Assembly: GCA_003611805.1 (NCBI GenBank)
Contig: RAYM01000010.1
Span: 186,001 to 250,000, forward strand
Length of the DNA stretch: 64,000 nt
Reading direction: 5' to 3'
Source: a bacterium 1xD42-87
GTDB taxonomy: Bacteria > Bacillota > Clostridia > Lachnospirales > Lachnospiraceae
Positions 51,362 to 60,583 of the stretch are shown piece after piece; position 1 is the first letter of the stretch, and each line of letters opens with the position of its first letter. The notes under the pieces were generated by a model. The model had not been told where the DNA came from, did not search any database, and saw nothing but the letters and a program-made list of their open reading frames with translations. Position numbers and translations under genes: made by a program.

Positions 51362-53350
51362 ATGGCAGTAAAGAAAGCGGCTAAGCCGTCGGGAGTGCAG
51401 AAAAAGCAGGGGAAACAGGAAAAGTCGGTTCCCCAGAAAGCAGAGAAGGAGACGATGGAGGAGGTATTTATCTCCGAGGCTGACCAGTATGTGTTCGCGC
51501 AGGGAACGCACTATGACATTTATAAAAAGCTGGGGGCACACCCTTCCGTGGAAAACGGCGTGAAGGGTATGTTTTTCGCAGTATGGGCGCCCAACGCGGC
51601 AAGCGTTCATGTGATAGGAACCTTTAACGGCTGGGATGAAGAAAAACACGCGATGGAGAAACTGGGTCCCGGCGGTATCTATAAGCTTTTTATCCCGGAT
51701 GTGGGCGAAAATGAGCTTTACAAGTATCTGATCCGCACACCAGCGGGCGAAAAGCTTTATAAGGCAGATCCCTTTGCCAATTATGCGGAGATGCGTCCGG
51801 GAAATGCGTCCAAAACTTTTGATATCAGTAAGTTCAAATGGTCGGACAGCGCATGGATGACGGCAAGGGACGGCAAGGATTATAATCAGGAGCCCATGGC
51901 AATCTATGAGTGCCACATCGGTTCGTGGATGAAACATCCCGACGGCACGGAGCAAGGATTCTATAATTACCGTGAGTTTGCGGACAGAATCGTAGATTAT
52001 CTGAAGGAGATGCACTACACGCATATAGAGCTTATGGGTATTGCGGAATATCCGTTCGACGGTTCCTGGGGGTACCAGGTGACAGGTTATTACGCACCCA
52101 CTTCCAGACATGGTGATCCTTCCGATTTTATGTATCTGATCAACAAGCTGCATAAGAATAAAATAGGTGTTATCCTTGACTGGGTTCCGGCGCATTTTGC
52201 GACTGACGCGCACGGGCTTGGGCGTTTTGACGGACAGTGTATCTTTGAGCATCCCGATCCGAGAATCGGCGAGCATCCTGACTGGGGCACGAAGATATTT
52301 AATTATGCGAAGAATGAGGTCAGGAATTTCCTGATTGCGAACGTTCTCTACTGGATCAGAGAGTACCATATCGACGGCATCCGAATTGACGCAGTGGCGT
52401 CCATGCTCTATCTGGACTACAGCAAGCAGGAGGGTCAGTGGGTACCGAATAAATACGGCGGCAATGAAAATCTCGATGCGATTGAGTTCTTTAAGCACCT
52501 GAATTCCGTGGTGCACGGCGCATATCCCGGCTTCCTCACTATTGCAGAGGAGTCCACGGCGTGGCCGAAAGTGACGGGCAAGGTGGAAGAGGACGGTCTT
52601 GGTTTCAGCTTCAAATGGAACATGGGATGGATGCATGATTTCTGCGAATATATGAAACTTGACCCGTATTTCCGCAAGAATAACCACTATGCCATGACTT
52701 TCGCCATGAGTTATAATAACAGCGAAAATTATATCCTGCCGCTTTCCCATGACGAAGTAGTGCACCTGAAATGTTCCATGGTCAACAAGATGCCCGGTTA
52801 TCCCGTGGATAAGTACGCGAATCTGCGCGTGGGTTACGCCTATATGATGGGGCATTCCGGCAAGAAGCTGCTCTTTATGGGGCAGGATTTCGGTCAGGAG
52901 AGAGAGTGGAGTGAGACGAGAGAGCTTGACTGGAATCTTCTCGGTGAGGAACAGAACAAGGGGATGCACGAGTATGTGAAGGAGCTGCTTGCCCTTTATA
53001 ACAAGTATCCGGCGATGTATACGATCGACAACGACTGGGCGGGCTTCGAGTGGCTGAATGCCGACGACGCGGACCGCAGTACATACAGTTTCTACCGCAA
53101 GGATAAAACCGGCAAGAACAATATCATGTTTGTGCTCAATATGACTCCTATGAAGTGGGAGAACTATAAGATCGGGGTGCCGAAGAAGAAAAAGTATAAG
53201 CTGCTCTTAAACAGCGACGACAAGCGTTTCGGGGGAAACGGGAATGTGATTCCCGCTGAGATTGCGGCGGTGAAAGAGCCGTGTAATTTTAAGGATTACA
53301 GTATTTCGTTTGACCTGCCGCCTTATACGGCTGCGGTATTTATATTTTAG
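51362..53350 (+). CDS. glgB: 1,4-alpha-glucan branching enzyme
   Basis: A 662-aa GH13 enzyme that makes alpha-1,6 branches in glycogen. After a 30-residue Lys-rich N-terminal extension comes the CBM48 domain (FAVWAPNAASVHVIGTFNGW). The catalytic barrel follows with YECHIGSWM, DWVPAHF, IRIDAVASMLYLD (nucleophile Asp), LTIAEESTAW (acid/base Glu) and LPLSHDEVVH. A C-terminal beta domain is present. No other glycogen gene is adjacent. GGGGGTTAGG precedes the ATG, and a terminator follows the stop. Confidence 0.95.
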   Translation: MAVKKAAKPSGVQKKQGKQEKSVPQKAEKETMEEVFISEADQYVFAQGTHYDIYKKLGAHPSVENGVKGMFFAVWAPNAASVHVIGTFNGWDEEKHAMEKLGPGGIYKLFIPDVGENELYKYLIRTPAGEKLYKADPFANYAEMRPGNASKTFDISKFKWSDSAWMTARDGKDYNQEPMAIYECHIGSWMKHPDGTEQGFYNYREFADRIVDYLKEMHYTHIELMGIAEYPFDGSWGYQVTGYYAPTSRHGDPSDFMYLINKLHKNKIGVILDWVPAHFATDAHGLGRFDGQCIFEHPDPRIGEHPDWGTKIFNYAKNEVRNFLIANVLYWIREYHIDGIRIDAVASMLYLDYSKQEGQWVPNKYGGNENLDAIEFFKHLNSVVHGAYPGFLTIAEESTAWPKVTGKVEEDGLGFSFKWNMGWMHDFCEYMKLDPYFRKNNHYAMTFAMSYNNSENYILPLSHDEVVHLKCSMVNKMPGYPVDKYANLRVGYAYMMGHSGKKLLFMGQDFGQEREWSETRELDWNLLGEEQNKGMHEYVKELLALYNKYPAMYTIDNDWAGFEWLNADDADRSTYSFYRKDKTGKNNIMFVLNMTPMKWENYKIGVPKKKKYKLLLNSDDKRFGGNGNVIPAEIAAVKEPCNFKDYSISFDLPPYTAAVFIF

Positions 53351-53358
53351 TATTTAAA

Positions 53359-53395
53359 ATGCCGCACACTCAGGTGATTGGGTGTGCGGTATTTT
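53359..53395 (+). terminator. Intrinsic terminator after glgB
   Basis: ATGCCGCACACTCA (53359-53372) pairs with TGGGTGTGCGGTAT (53379-53392) over 14 bp with two G-U pairs, 6-base loop, then TTT. Confidence 0.85.
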
Positions 53396-53415
53396 GGCGG
53401 ACAGACAGATCATCC

Positions 53416-53877
53416 CTAGCTATCTGAATAGTCTTCGGTGAGGTCGTCCGCCTGTGTTATAATATCAAATATAGTTTCTTCTACAACTTTTATACACTCA
53501 TCAAGGTGTTTTTGAATCTCATCTCCCCAAAATCGGATGACGGTCCATCCCATAAACAGCAATTGTTTGTTAACTTCGTCATCCCGCTCTTTATTACGGG
53601 ATATTTTTGAAATCCAGTATTCACTGTTGTGCCCTTTTTGGAGGCGTGGCTTCAGCACTTCCCAATCTTTGCCATGAAAAAAATCCCCATCACAAAAAAT
53701 GGCAATTTTATATTTTGTAATGACAATATCGGGGGTTCCCGGCAAGCTTTTATAATTTTTTCTGTATCGGATTCCTTTTTGCCACAGTGCTTTACGCAAT
53801 ATGATTTCGATTTTCGTATCATAAGGCTTAATATGCTGCATATTTTTCCGGCGTTGATCTTTGGTAAGCCTGTCCAT
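53416..53877 (-). CDS. vsr: Very short patch repair (Vsr) endonuclease
   Basis: A 153-aa nuclease that nicks next to T:G mismatches formed by deamination of 5-methylcytosine. Family motifs are QRRKNMQHIKPYDTKIEI, LPGTPDIVI with the catalytic Asp, and FCDGDFFHGKDW (usually FVDGCFWH), with WTVIRFWGDE at the end. It is the last gene of the restriction-modification module and corrects mutations caused by the C5-methylase of the same module. The gap to the restriction gene is 13 bp. Confidence 0.93.
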   Translation of the reverse strand: MDRLTKDQRRKNMQHIKPYDTKIEIILRKALWQKGIRYRKNYKSLPGTPDIVITKYKIAIFCDGDFFHGKDWEVLKPRLQKGHNSEYWISKISRNKERDDEVNKQLLFMGWTVIRFWGDEIQKHLDECIKVVEETIFDIITQADDLTEDYSDS

Positions 53878-53890
53878 TTGCGGTGTCTCC

Positions 53891-54760
53891 TTATTTGGCC
53901 GTCCAGGAAGCTGTCAGCATCCGTCTGTCGGCAATAAATTGCTTGGCGGCTTTAACAGCATGTGTGACAAATAAATCGAGGGTATCGTTGACTTTATATA
54001 TCCTGCCATTATTTTCGGAAATACCTGACATGGCATACATACCATGCCATCCATTGACAGGATAGGATCCGCCACCATTTACCATGTGTTTAAACTCATC
54101 CATATTCAGAAAAGAGCCGTCTAATGTAACAGCCACAGACCAGAATAACCCCTCCATGGCATTTTTGGAAAAGTTTACGTCGCGCCCGACTCTGTCGCGT
54201 ATACTTGTTTTGGACTGAATACATCCAAAGACGTGGGTATCTCCATGTATTACTTGTATCGCATATAAGTCAAAATCTTTTCCCCATGAATTAAGGCCTT
54301 TGATATCGTCAGAAGTATTGTTCAATGAGCCTTCTTTAATCATTTTGGTCAGATCGGACTGCAGAATGAATCTGATTTCATTATTCTGTAATTCGTCATT
54401 GTCAATACTGGCAATATAGCGTTCAAAAGAATGCCCGCTTGATTTTATCCAGCTTTGGTGGGCGGAAAGGCAACGTTCAAGGACATTTGCCTGTTCAGTT
54501 TCTGAAATATTAAAATCTGACAAGTTAGCTACATTAAGTTTGTGGACCAAAGCTATATTTTTCCAGATTTCATCTTCAGAAACTATGTCTGCATAATGCA
54601 GCAGAGACTCGACAAGCGTTGTATCTATTGCTTTCCTCTGAGCCGCCAGCTTTGCTGATTGGGAGTTTTTCCCTTGGCATTCTATAAGATATGCTTCATT
54701 CCAAGTTCTCGTATAAGTGCTTTTGCAAAAGGCAAAATAATCTGAATTATTTTTCATCAT
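53891..54760 (-). CDS. Type II restriction endonuclease, possibly BsaWI-like
   Basis: A 289-aa protein encoded between a C5-methylase and Vsr, overlapping the methylase by 14 bp, so by context it is the restriction enzyme. The region FDLYAIQ followed 13 residues later by CIQSKTSIRDRVGRDVNF resembles the catalytic core of the CCGG-family enzymes (BsaWI, Cfr10I, AgeI relatives), with Asp, Lys and a downstream acidic residue. The N-terminal half is helical and shows no other domain. The family call rests on this motif and the context. The recognition sequence is not deducible. Two start ATGs are adjacent (54760, 54757). Confidence 0.6.
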   Translation of the reverse strand: MMKNNSDYFAFCKSTYTRTWNEAYLIECQGKNSQSAKLAAQRKAIDTTLVESLLHYADIVSEDEIWKNIALVHKLNVANLSDFNISETEQANVLERCLSAHQSWIKSSGHSFERYIASIDNDELQNNEIRFILQSDLTKMIKEGSLNNTSDDIKGLNSWGKDFDLYAIQVIHGDTHVFGCIQSKTSIRDRVGRDVNFSKNAMEGLFWSVAVTLDGSFLNMDEFKHMVNGGGSYPVNGWHGMYAMSGISENNGRIYKVNDTLDLFVTHAVKAAKQFIADRRMLTASWTAK

Positions 54761-55931
54761 TGTACTCCGCTAAAAGCCTGTTCAGTTCTGTTCCCCAAGC
54801 GTAAGCTAAAAGTGGTGGGACTGCATCCCCAATCTGTTCATATTTGTCCTGCACTTCGCGGTCGATATGGGGGACGAGATATGGGCCGCCAGAAAAATGA
54901 TAAGCGTCAGGAAAGGACTGCAGTCTGGCGCATTCCCTGACAGTCAGTGCCCGGTCATATTTGGGGTGGACAAATTCATCCAGACAATGGCTCGTTACCG
55001 TGGGGGAAGGCTCATCCGATTTCAGGCGGTAATTGCGCTTGATAAACATTTTTTTCGGCAGTACTCGTCTTTCCTGCAATTTTTCTCGTTCTGACCCGAC
55101 GTAACGCTCAAATAAATCTTTTAAACTTTCACCCTGTTTCAACAAAGAAAATCTTTCCAATGTGCAGCTTCGGTGTCTCATTGGCATATGGTAAGTAAGT
55201 TCACTGACTGTCCCGGAATCTATTTTCCAGAATGCATTATCTCGCATCCGATTTGCATAATCTGACTGTGCCTGTGTATAATTTTTATTTTCTGTATCAG
55301 AGTTTGGCACAACATTTGGGAGCCCGCAAAATGCTTCTTTTACGGTAACGGGTTTATCACAGGTAGCTTTTGGGGAAGAAAGTTTCAGGTTTCTGTCTTT
55401 GGTGGCAAGGATAAAAAAGCGGTTTCTCTTTTGGGGTACTCCATAATCCACGGCGTTTAGGACAAACTCTTCATAATTTGTGTAACCACATTCTTTCAGC
55501 TCATCCTTTAACAGGTCTACTATAAGCTTATTGGAATTTTTTTGAACTTTTTTGGTCGTGATGGCGGGTACGTTCTCAAACAGGATCATTTTGGCATTGG
55601 TAATCCGGGCGATGCGGATTCCCTCTCGGAAAAGGAACTGCCTGTCATCATAAAAAGAGCGGGAGGTATTTCCGGCAGTAGAAAAAGTTTCGCAGGGCAT
55701 ACCTGACGTAACCAGATCAATTCCCTCTTTGGGAATGTAAGGCAGGATCTGTTCTGCTGTAACATTTCTTATATCAGAGTGGATAACATGTACCGACGGA
55801 TGATTGGCTGAATATGTATCAACGCAGCTTTTAATGTATTCTATGGCTACTTTTGTGTCAAATCCTGCGGCATGTAATCCCGTACAGATTCCGCCGGGAC
55901 CGCTAAAACAGTCTATATGCGTGAATGCCAT
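54747..55931 (-). CDS. DNA (cytosine-5)-methyltransferase
   Basis: A 394-aa C5-methylase protecting the host from the adjacent endonuclease. Motif I is IDCFSGPGGICTGLHAAGF, motif IV is SGMPCETFSTAG with the catalytic Cys, motif VI is LFENVPA, and motif VIII is GVPQKRNRFFILA. The C-terminal motifs IX-X are RLKSDEPSPTVTSHC and YEQIGDAVPPLLA. ATG 55931 is chosen because GGAGG is 9 bases upstream and homology begins there; the frame runs back to 55985. The gene is AT-richer than the flanking glgB gene, as expected for an acquired module. Confidence 0.93.
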   Translation of the reverse strand: MAFTHIDCFSGPGGICTGLHAAGFDTKVAIEYIKSCVDTYSANHPSVHVIHSDIRNVTAEQILPYIPKEGIDLVTSGMPCETFSTAGNTSRSFYDDRQFLFREGIRIARITNAKMILFENVPAITTKKVQKNSNKLIVDLLKDELKECGYTNYEEFVLNAVDYGVPQKRNRFFILATKDRNLKLSSPKATCDKPVTVKEAFCGLPNVVPNSDTENKNYTQAQSDYANRMRDNAFWKIDSGTVSELTYHMPMRHRSCTLERFSLLKQGESLKDLFERYVGSEREKLQERRVLPKKMFIKRNYRLKSDEPSPTVTSHCLDEFVHPKYDRALTVRECARLQSFPDAYHFSGGPYLVPHIDREVQDKYEQIGDAVPPLLAYAWGTELNRLLAEYNDEK

Positions 55932-56166
55932 TATTTGTTTTCCTCCACGATGTATCGAAATTTCTTCAGCTTTGCAGATTACCATATTCTGTTTGATACA
56001 TGGAAATTGTCAAAGCGAAACCGGAATGGTTTCCTGCAAAAGATGAAACCTCAAATATGATTAGATAAAGTGTAGCAGAGGGAAACGTTGGTGTCAATAG
56101 CAAGGCAGAACAAAAGAAAACGGAAAAACGTTAATTAGCTTTAGAAATTGATCGTCTCATCTCGCA

Positions 56167-56195
56167 TTGACAGGAATACAGACATGTAGTACTAT
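56167..56195 (+). promoter_or_regulatory. Promoter and BlaI box of second blaI-M56 operon
   Basis: TTGACA (56167-56172), 17 bp and TACTAT (56190-56195). A 22-bp element at 56172-56193 containing TACA-GACA-TGTA fills the spacer and matches the operators at about 58008-58029 and 60794-60815 in 16 of 22 positions. Binding here would block RNA polymerase directly. Confidence 0.7.
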
Positions 56196-56217
56196 GAGGA
56201 AAAAGGAGGAGAAGACT

Positions 56218-56604
56218 ATGAATGAAGTACTACTTTCTGACTCCGAAAAAGAAATTCTGGAGTGGATGTGGAAGGAAGACAAGGAGTATTCCTACAGGGA
56301 CGTTGCGGCACAGTTTGGAGAAGACTCGGAAAAGGGGTGGAAAAAGCAGACATTATCTACCTTTTTAACCCGGATGGAACAAAAAGGTGTCATATCTGTC
56401 CGGTGTGAAGGGGAAGAGCGTTTTAAGAAAAGGCGGTATTTTAAGGCGTTAAACAGGCAGGAGTATGAGAAAGCAAGGGCGAGGCATCTCCTGGATTCCT
56501 ATTTTGACGGGTCCCTGAATCTGTTTATGTCGGCATTCAGCGGAGGCGAAAAACTGAGCGGGAAAGAGGCGGACGAACTGAGAAAGTTTCTGGAGGACAT
56601 GTAA
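56218..56604 (+). CDS. blaI: BlaI/MecI/CopY family repressor (second copy)
   Basis: A 128-aa winged-helix repressor: LSDSEKEILEWMWKEDKEYS, then WKKQTLSTFLTRMEQKGVIS and a positively charged wing EERFKKRRYFKAL. The C-terminal helices follow the family layout. AAAAGGAGGAG precedes ATG 56218. Its stop overlaps the M56 start as TAATG. It shares little sequence with the first BlaI at 24878, and its putative operator is different, so the two systems should not cross-talk. Confidence 0.9.
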   Translation: MNEVLLSDSEKEILEWMWKEDKEYSYRDVAAQFGEDSEKGWKKQTLSTFLTRMEQKGVISVRCEGEERFKKRRYFKALNRQEYEKARARHLLDSYFDGSLNLFMSAFSGGEKLSGKEADELRKFLEDM

Positions 56605-57920
56605 TGCTTATTCTGGCAATGTCACTTAGCGGAAGTCTGGTATTCCTTGCCATTGTGCTGTGTGCTGTTTTGGGGAAAAGAGTGATTTCTCCCGGATGGG
56701 TGTACAGTATGCTCAGGCTTGACCTGCTTTTCTTCTGTCTGCCGTTTCCCAAGTACAACAGCGGGTATAAATATGGATTGCTCCGTATACTGGGCATTCG
56801 GCAACAGTGGGACATGAAAGATATTGTGACGGCGAATTTCATTGGGATAGAAGAAAGCGGTAGGATCCATATAAGCTTTCAGACGTACATAGTTGTGATC
56901 TGGGCTGTCTGGGTGTGCGGCATGCTGCTGGCAGCAGTCAGAAATCTGCAAAAGTATCGAGAGGTGAAGCTGTTAAAAGAAAATCCGCGGGTAAGCCAGT
57001 CAGATTATCTGGCGGTATTTGACAGAGTGAAAAAGGAAGTGGGAGTCTCCAGAGGCGTGACTTTACTGCTTGCCAGTGATGCGGAAACGGTATGTACCAT
57101 AGGCGTATTCCGAAAATATGTCATTGTGCCCGAGAGCGGGCTGACGGAAGAAGAGATTTATTTCAGTCTGAAGCATGAACTGATCCATGTAAAGAGAGCA
57201 GATGTGGCGTGGCGGTATCTTGGGATGTTCGCTGTTCTTCTGCATTGGTTTAACCCGCTGGCATATCTTTATTTTTATGCAATGTCTCTCTATTGCGAAC
57301 AGAGTTGTGATGCCATTCTGGTGCGAAACATTGACAGAGCGGCTCGCAAGAGATATGGAAACTTGATTATTAATATGGCGCAGGATGATGGACTTGACAA
57401 AAGAAAATATCGGACATACTTAAGTGGAAGCAAAAAAATGATTAAATGGAGATTGATTGATATGATGGAGAGCAGAAAAAGAAATAGGATAGAGAGAATA
57501 GTGTCCCTGGCGCTGGGGATGATTATTCTGTTTGGGGGGTCTTTGAGTGTTTGCGCTTATGAGAACCCTCAGGTGATAAGGGGAGCGGAAAATGTGTTTT
57601 TTGAGACACTTTCGGACGAACAGGGAACTGTGAAGTTTCATGTGGGAGAGATACAGTATTCAGAAGGAGAGATATTAGATTTTACGAAATTTGTGGGAGA
57701 TGATGGCAGTCGCCATGATCTGCCGGATGTTGAGAACGATAACATAGAAAGAGCAGGCTGTATACATGCTTATGTGAGCGGATATGTTGGAGTGCATCAT
57801 AAGAACTCGGATGGAAGCTGCAAGACGGATTATTATTATGCAGACAGATGCAGTAAGTGTGGCAGGTTGGAAATGAAAGGGTATTCCCATACAGTAACAT
57901 CAACAAAATGCACACATTAA
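56604..57920 (+). CDS. M56 (BlaR1-like) metallopeptidase with Cys/His-rich tail
   Basis: A 438-aa membrane protease. Four hydrophobic helices are predicted (about 2-24, 33-48, 94-112, 294-312). The zinc site is KHELIHVKRAD (HEXXH 191-195), followed by LHWFNPLAYLYFYAM. The short extracytoplasmic tail ends in a Cys/His-rich module (GCIHAYVSGYVGVHHKNSDG, SCKTDYYYADRCSKCGRL, TSTKCTH) instead of a penicillin-binding domain. It may sense metal, redox state or a peptide. The gene is translationally coupled to blaI. Downstream operators suggest control of two unknown loci. Confidence 0.85.
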   Translation: MLILAMSLSGSLVFLAIVLCAVLGKRVISPGWVYSMLRLDLLFFCLPFPKYNSGYKYGLLRILGIRQQWDMKDIVTANFIGIEESGRIHISFQTYIVVIWAVWVCGMLLAAVRNLQKYREVKLLKENPRVSQSDYLAVFDRVKKEVGVSRGVTLLLASDAETVCTIGVFRKYVIVPESGLTEEEIYFSLKHELIHVKRADVAWRYLGMFAVLLHWFNPLAYLYFYAMSLYCEQSCDAILVRNIDRAARKRYGNLIINMAQDDGLDKRKYRTYLSGSKKMIKWRLIDMMESRKRNRIERIVSLALGMIILFGGSLSVCAYENPQVIRGAENVFFETLSDEQGTVKFHVGEIQYSEGEILDFTKFVGDDGSRHDLPDVENDNIERAGCIHAYVSGYVGVHHKNSDGSCKTDYYYADRCSKCGRLEMKGYSHTVTSTKCTH

Positions 57921-57972
57921 AATGAAAGTTATACGACATGAATAGTTGGAAAGTAAAAATGCGGTTTTTTAC

Positions 57973-58039
57973 TTGACATCAGTATTCAAGAGAGCTATAT
58001 TAGTGCTAGAACTACATATATGTAGTTCTAGCACTTTTT
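57973..58039 (+). promoter_or_regulatory. Promoter with perfect 34-bp palindromic BlaI operator
   Basis: TTGACA (57973-57978), 17 bp and TATATT (57996-58001) are followed directly by a perfect 34-bp palindrome at 58002-58035, each arm AGTGCTAGAACTACATA. The core AGAACTACAT-AT-ATGTAGTTCT is a classical BlaI-type box. T residues run to 58039, so on RNA it could also act as a terminator for the M56 gene or as an attenuator for the next gene. Confidence 0.8.
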
Positions 58040-58130
58040 GATCTTTTTCTTAAATATTGGATTATACAGACTGGGAACTAAGGAAGAGATGAATTTAATT
58101 CAAACTTTATATCGAAGGAAGGAAAATCTA

Positions 58131-59057
58131 ATGCAGATAAATGGCATATCTTCATCAGCATATAAGCCAGAACCGTCGGAGAACATAAAAAATATGGGAA
58201 GCGGATGTTTCGCAGATACCCTGTTGCGGAGGGCAAAAGCGGGGCTGGATTCCTATACCAGAGCGGAAAGAAATAAGATATCCGATTGCGGAGTATATGG
58301 AAGAATACTTCAGGTGAATATGCACACGTATGATACACGTGCCACCAAAGAGGTTGAGACAGAGAGATATTCCATTACGTGGAAGCCGGGCGGGTATCTG
58401 TGCATTTATGACAAAGAGCGTGGCGGTAATGAAGCCTTTCGCTGGAAACTGAATAAAGACGATGTACAGGTAGATGAAAAGACAGGACTTAAGTTTCTGA
58501 TCAATGATCTGGGATGCGGGCTCTTTAATATGGTTGTGGTGGATGAGGGACTGGAACAGGGGCTGAAGGAAGCACTGGACGTTTCGGAATTATACGAAAA
58601 GCCGCTCGTAAACTTCTCGGTCCAGCAGGATCAGAAGACAGGGATACGGTACATAACGCCAAACGGTTTTGAGAGCAGCGGCGGACAGATCATCATGGAT
58701 AAAGAAGCCCGCGAAAAACTGGATTCCCTTGCCAAAGAGTATCTGTCCCAATATCCGAATCTTGTCCATTCCTATGAAGAGGCATGGTTCCATGCAACTT
58801 TTGAAGTCAGAGGACTGACAAAGCGAACCTCAGGGGGCATTATGCAGATTGGATCAAACAGCATTACATTTCTGAACAAAGATGGCATTAACAGCTGGGT
58901 ATGCATCTTTGATCCCAAAAGGTGGAAGGAGGTGAAGGAGAAATTTGACAGGAACGATAATGCGGGAGAGGAATCATGGGAATTTTGGATGGATTTGTTC
59001 CAGGCATTAAAAATAGATGCCTCGCTTTTGACGTTTGACAGCAGGGATGGGAACTAA
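58131..59057 (+). CDS. Unrecognised protein under putative BlaI control (308 aa)
   Basis: No family recognised. The protein is soluble by composition, without a signal peptide or membrane helix, and begins MQINGISSSAYKPEPSENIK, a disordered head. It then has a mixed alpha/beta body (YSITWKPGGYLCIYDKERGG, NDLGCGLFNMVVVDE, ITFLNKDGINSWVCIFDPK). The start ATG 58131 follows AAGGAAGG. An earlier in-frame start at 58038 would lie inside the operator palindrome and has no ribosome site. It is driven by the palindromic operator promoter 90 bp upstream, so it is probably induced together with the M56 module. Confidence 0.7.
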   Translation: MQINGISSSAYKPEPSENIKNMGSGCFADTLLRRAKAGLDSYTRAERNKISDCGVYGRILQVNMHTYDTRATKEVETERYSITWKPGGYLCIYDKERGGNEAFRWKLNKDDVQVDEKTGLKFLINDLGCGLFNMVVVDEGLEQGLKEALDVSELYEKPLVNFSVQQDQKTGIRYITPNGFESSGGQIIMDKEAREKLDSLAKEYLSQYPNLVHSYEEAWFHATFEVRGLTKRTSGGIMQIGSNSITFLNKDGINSWVCIFDPKRWKEVKEKFDRNDNAGEESWEFWMDLFQALKIDASLLTFDSRDGN

Positions 59058-59223
59058 GGCATTTGCCAAAGAGAGTGTTACCTGTGAGGATGCAGCCGTG
59101 GTTGAAGCAGAACAAACAACGGCGGAAGCTAGAAGCATTGTCGGCCCGGATGGCAATACATATGAAAACTTGGGAACAGCGACGCACGTATACCCGATCG
59201 AGGCATTACTCCGACGGATGTAA
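59047..59223 (+). pseudogene. Small ORF, likely remnant of an exported protein
   Basis: The frame starts inside the end of the previous gene and reads MGTKAFAKESVTCEDAAVVE, ending EALLRRM. The segment GTKAFA-KE looks like the end of a signal peptide with an AFA cleavage site, but a stop codon at 59029 removes the hydrophobic part. It is either a truncated secreted protein or a chance frame. No ribosome site is evident. Confidence 0.35.
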
Positions 59224-59254
59224 GATAAGTAAAATTGTACTGGCATGAGAGTAA

Positions 59255-59304
59255 TATAATATTTTTAGCTGCTATACTTGTGACATAAACACGGTATAGC
59301 AGCT
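59255..59304 (+). promoter_or_regulatory. -10 box and hairpin upstream of 59330 gene
   Basis: TATAAT at 59255-59260 is followed by a perfect 11-bp inverted repeat, AGCTGCTATAC (59267-59277) and GTATAGCAGCT (59294-59304), 16-base loop. Placed at the start of the transcript, it could be an operator or an RNA stability hairpin. It does not resemble the BlaI boxes nearby. Confidence 0.5.
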
Positions 59305-59329
59305 GGAGAGGAATAAAAGGAGGTCTATC

Positions 59330-59884
59330 ATGTTTATAGGTAAGGCAATAAGCAACTTCTCTATTCCATGTAAATGGCAACAAAGCAATGATACTAAAAA
59401 TTGCATGGGGAATAAAGACTTTAAAACAATCAGAGGACCGAAAATATACTTGAAAACCGAAGACATGTTATATTCTGGGTGTAATGGAACGGGATTATCG
59501 TTTTACATTAAGTATGCTGATGAATCAACAGATGAAGAACCTGTTGTGATTGCAAAAGGTGTAGATGAAAACGGAAATGATTTTGAACAAAGGATTTTTA
59601 TAAATAAAATTAATCCATCTTGTGCTACAGTGGTTGAGATGCGGGCACTTGAAGGCCATCATAAAGTAAAGAAACAGGGTGGACTTACGTCGTTGCCGTT
59701 GAGTTCTGGAGAGCTGGGGCTTAATGATAGAGCTAATTTTATCTCAATGTTTGAACAATGTATAGGCGATATGAAAAAATTGGGAAGATATGATTTGTCA
59801 TTACTTTGGATGAAAAGTATGGATACTTATCTTAGCTTGACAAAAAATAAGCATGGACAACAAGAAAAGTTTGGACTCCAGTAG
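59330..59884 (+). CDS. Unrecognised protein (184 aa)
   Basis: No domain recognised. The protein is hydrophilic, without a signal peptide or membrane segment. Its mid part (YIKYADESTDEEPVVIAKGV, then FINKINPSCATVVEMRAL) looks like a beta-strand-rich fold and its end is helical. AAAGGAGG lies 8 bases before the ATG, so it is well set up for expression. It is AT-rich. It stands alone between the BlaI-controlled gene and a transposase remnant. Confidence 0.6.
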   Translation: MFIGKAISNFSIPCKWQQSNDTKNCMGNKDFKTIRGPKIYLKTEDMLYSGCNGTGLSFYIKYADESTDEEPVVIAKGVDENGNDFEQRIFINKINPSCATVVEMRALEGHHKVKKQGGLTSLPLSSGELGLNDRANFISMFEQCIGDMKKLGRYDLSLLWMKSMDTYLSLTKNKHGQQEKFGLQ

Positions 59885-60077
59885 GAGAGAACAGCGTGAT
59901 TCTGGCTGATAGAAGAATCATATAATTGAATAGCTAAGAGATGAGCAAAAGGCATTAATTTAAGGTTTGGAGTTGGTAGCCAGATTCTCAGGGTTAAAGT
60001 GGAAGAAATATATGGCATGAAAAAACAGACGTAAGCCCAAAACCTACGAAGAACAGGCGATATTCAGTTCGTAAGTA

Positions 60078-60383
60078 TCAGGCAGTGCGTTTGATGGACT
60101 TCAGCTTGCGGTAAGATTGTCCGGAGCATGTAGTGGCGGCAGCCACTGCAACTGCCAGCAGACTGATGTGGGCAAGTGTATTGAGGTTTGTAACAGAAGA
60201 TTTATTTCTTACCCACATACGTTCCTGTCCGGTATTTTTAAAGCGTGAATTGTACCGTTCGCATTCTGTGCGGAGGGAATAACTGCTTTTAAAATAATGG
60301 CTGTTCCTGTCAACGTGACGTGGTTCATCCGTTTTCCGTATCTCATACGGGAAGCCTAAAGGGGCAGATCTATCGTGTTGCAT
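60078..60383 (-). pseudogene. C-terminal fragment of a DDE transposase
   Basis: About 100 residues with the C-terminal signature of an IS1182-like transposase: SLRTECERYNSRFKNTGQER, then WVRN and TNLNTLAHISLLAVAVAA. The catalytic domain is missing. GGAGGGAGG in front of the first ATG is probably fortuitous. No terminal inverted repeat of an intact element could be assigned. It shows past insertion activity in this stretch. Confidence 0.65.
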
Positions 60384-60467
60384 AAAATCGCCTCCCTCCG
60401 TTCTCCTGATCGTGACGCATTTGTTACTGTATTATTCTCTTTTAAAAGGAATACGAATCGACATACC

Positions 60468-60529
60468 AAAAAGTTTCACCTTATTACTGAAAGGCGAAAA
60501 AGGTCAGACTGCAACATAATCCGCTGTCT
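60468..60529 (+). repeat. Left arm of 62-bp imperfect inverted repeat
   Basis: This segment and the reverse complement of 61986-62047 agree in 49 of 62 ungapped positions, with identical blocks AAAAAGTTTCACC at the outer end and AAAAGGTCAGACTGCAA in the middle. The arms enclose about 1.46 kb containing a 57-aa ORF and the BlaI-box-controlled secreted/membrane pair. Confidence 0.75.
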
Positions 60530-60583
60530 CCTTTTCCATGTTTGAATGTCTGAGCCGAAGCCAATGTCAATATACAATGCAAG

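Noticed and set aside
59827..60077. Possible gene after the 184-aa protein
   Set aside because: A short peptide-like stretch reading NLRFGVGSQILRVKVEEIYG is present on the plus strand, but it has a stop close upstream, no start and no recognised family. It may be a remnant but is not supported enough.
60078..60383. Intact insertion sequence
   Set aside because: Only the C-terminal 100 residues of a transposase remain. The nearby 62-bp repeat is not at its ends.
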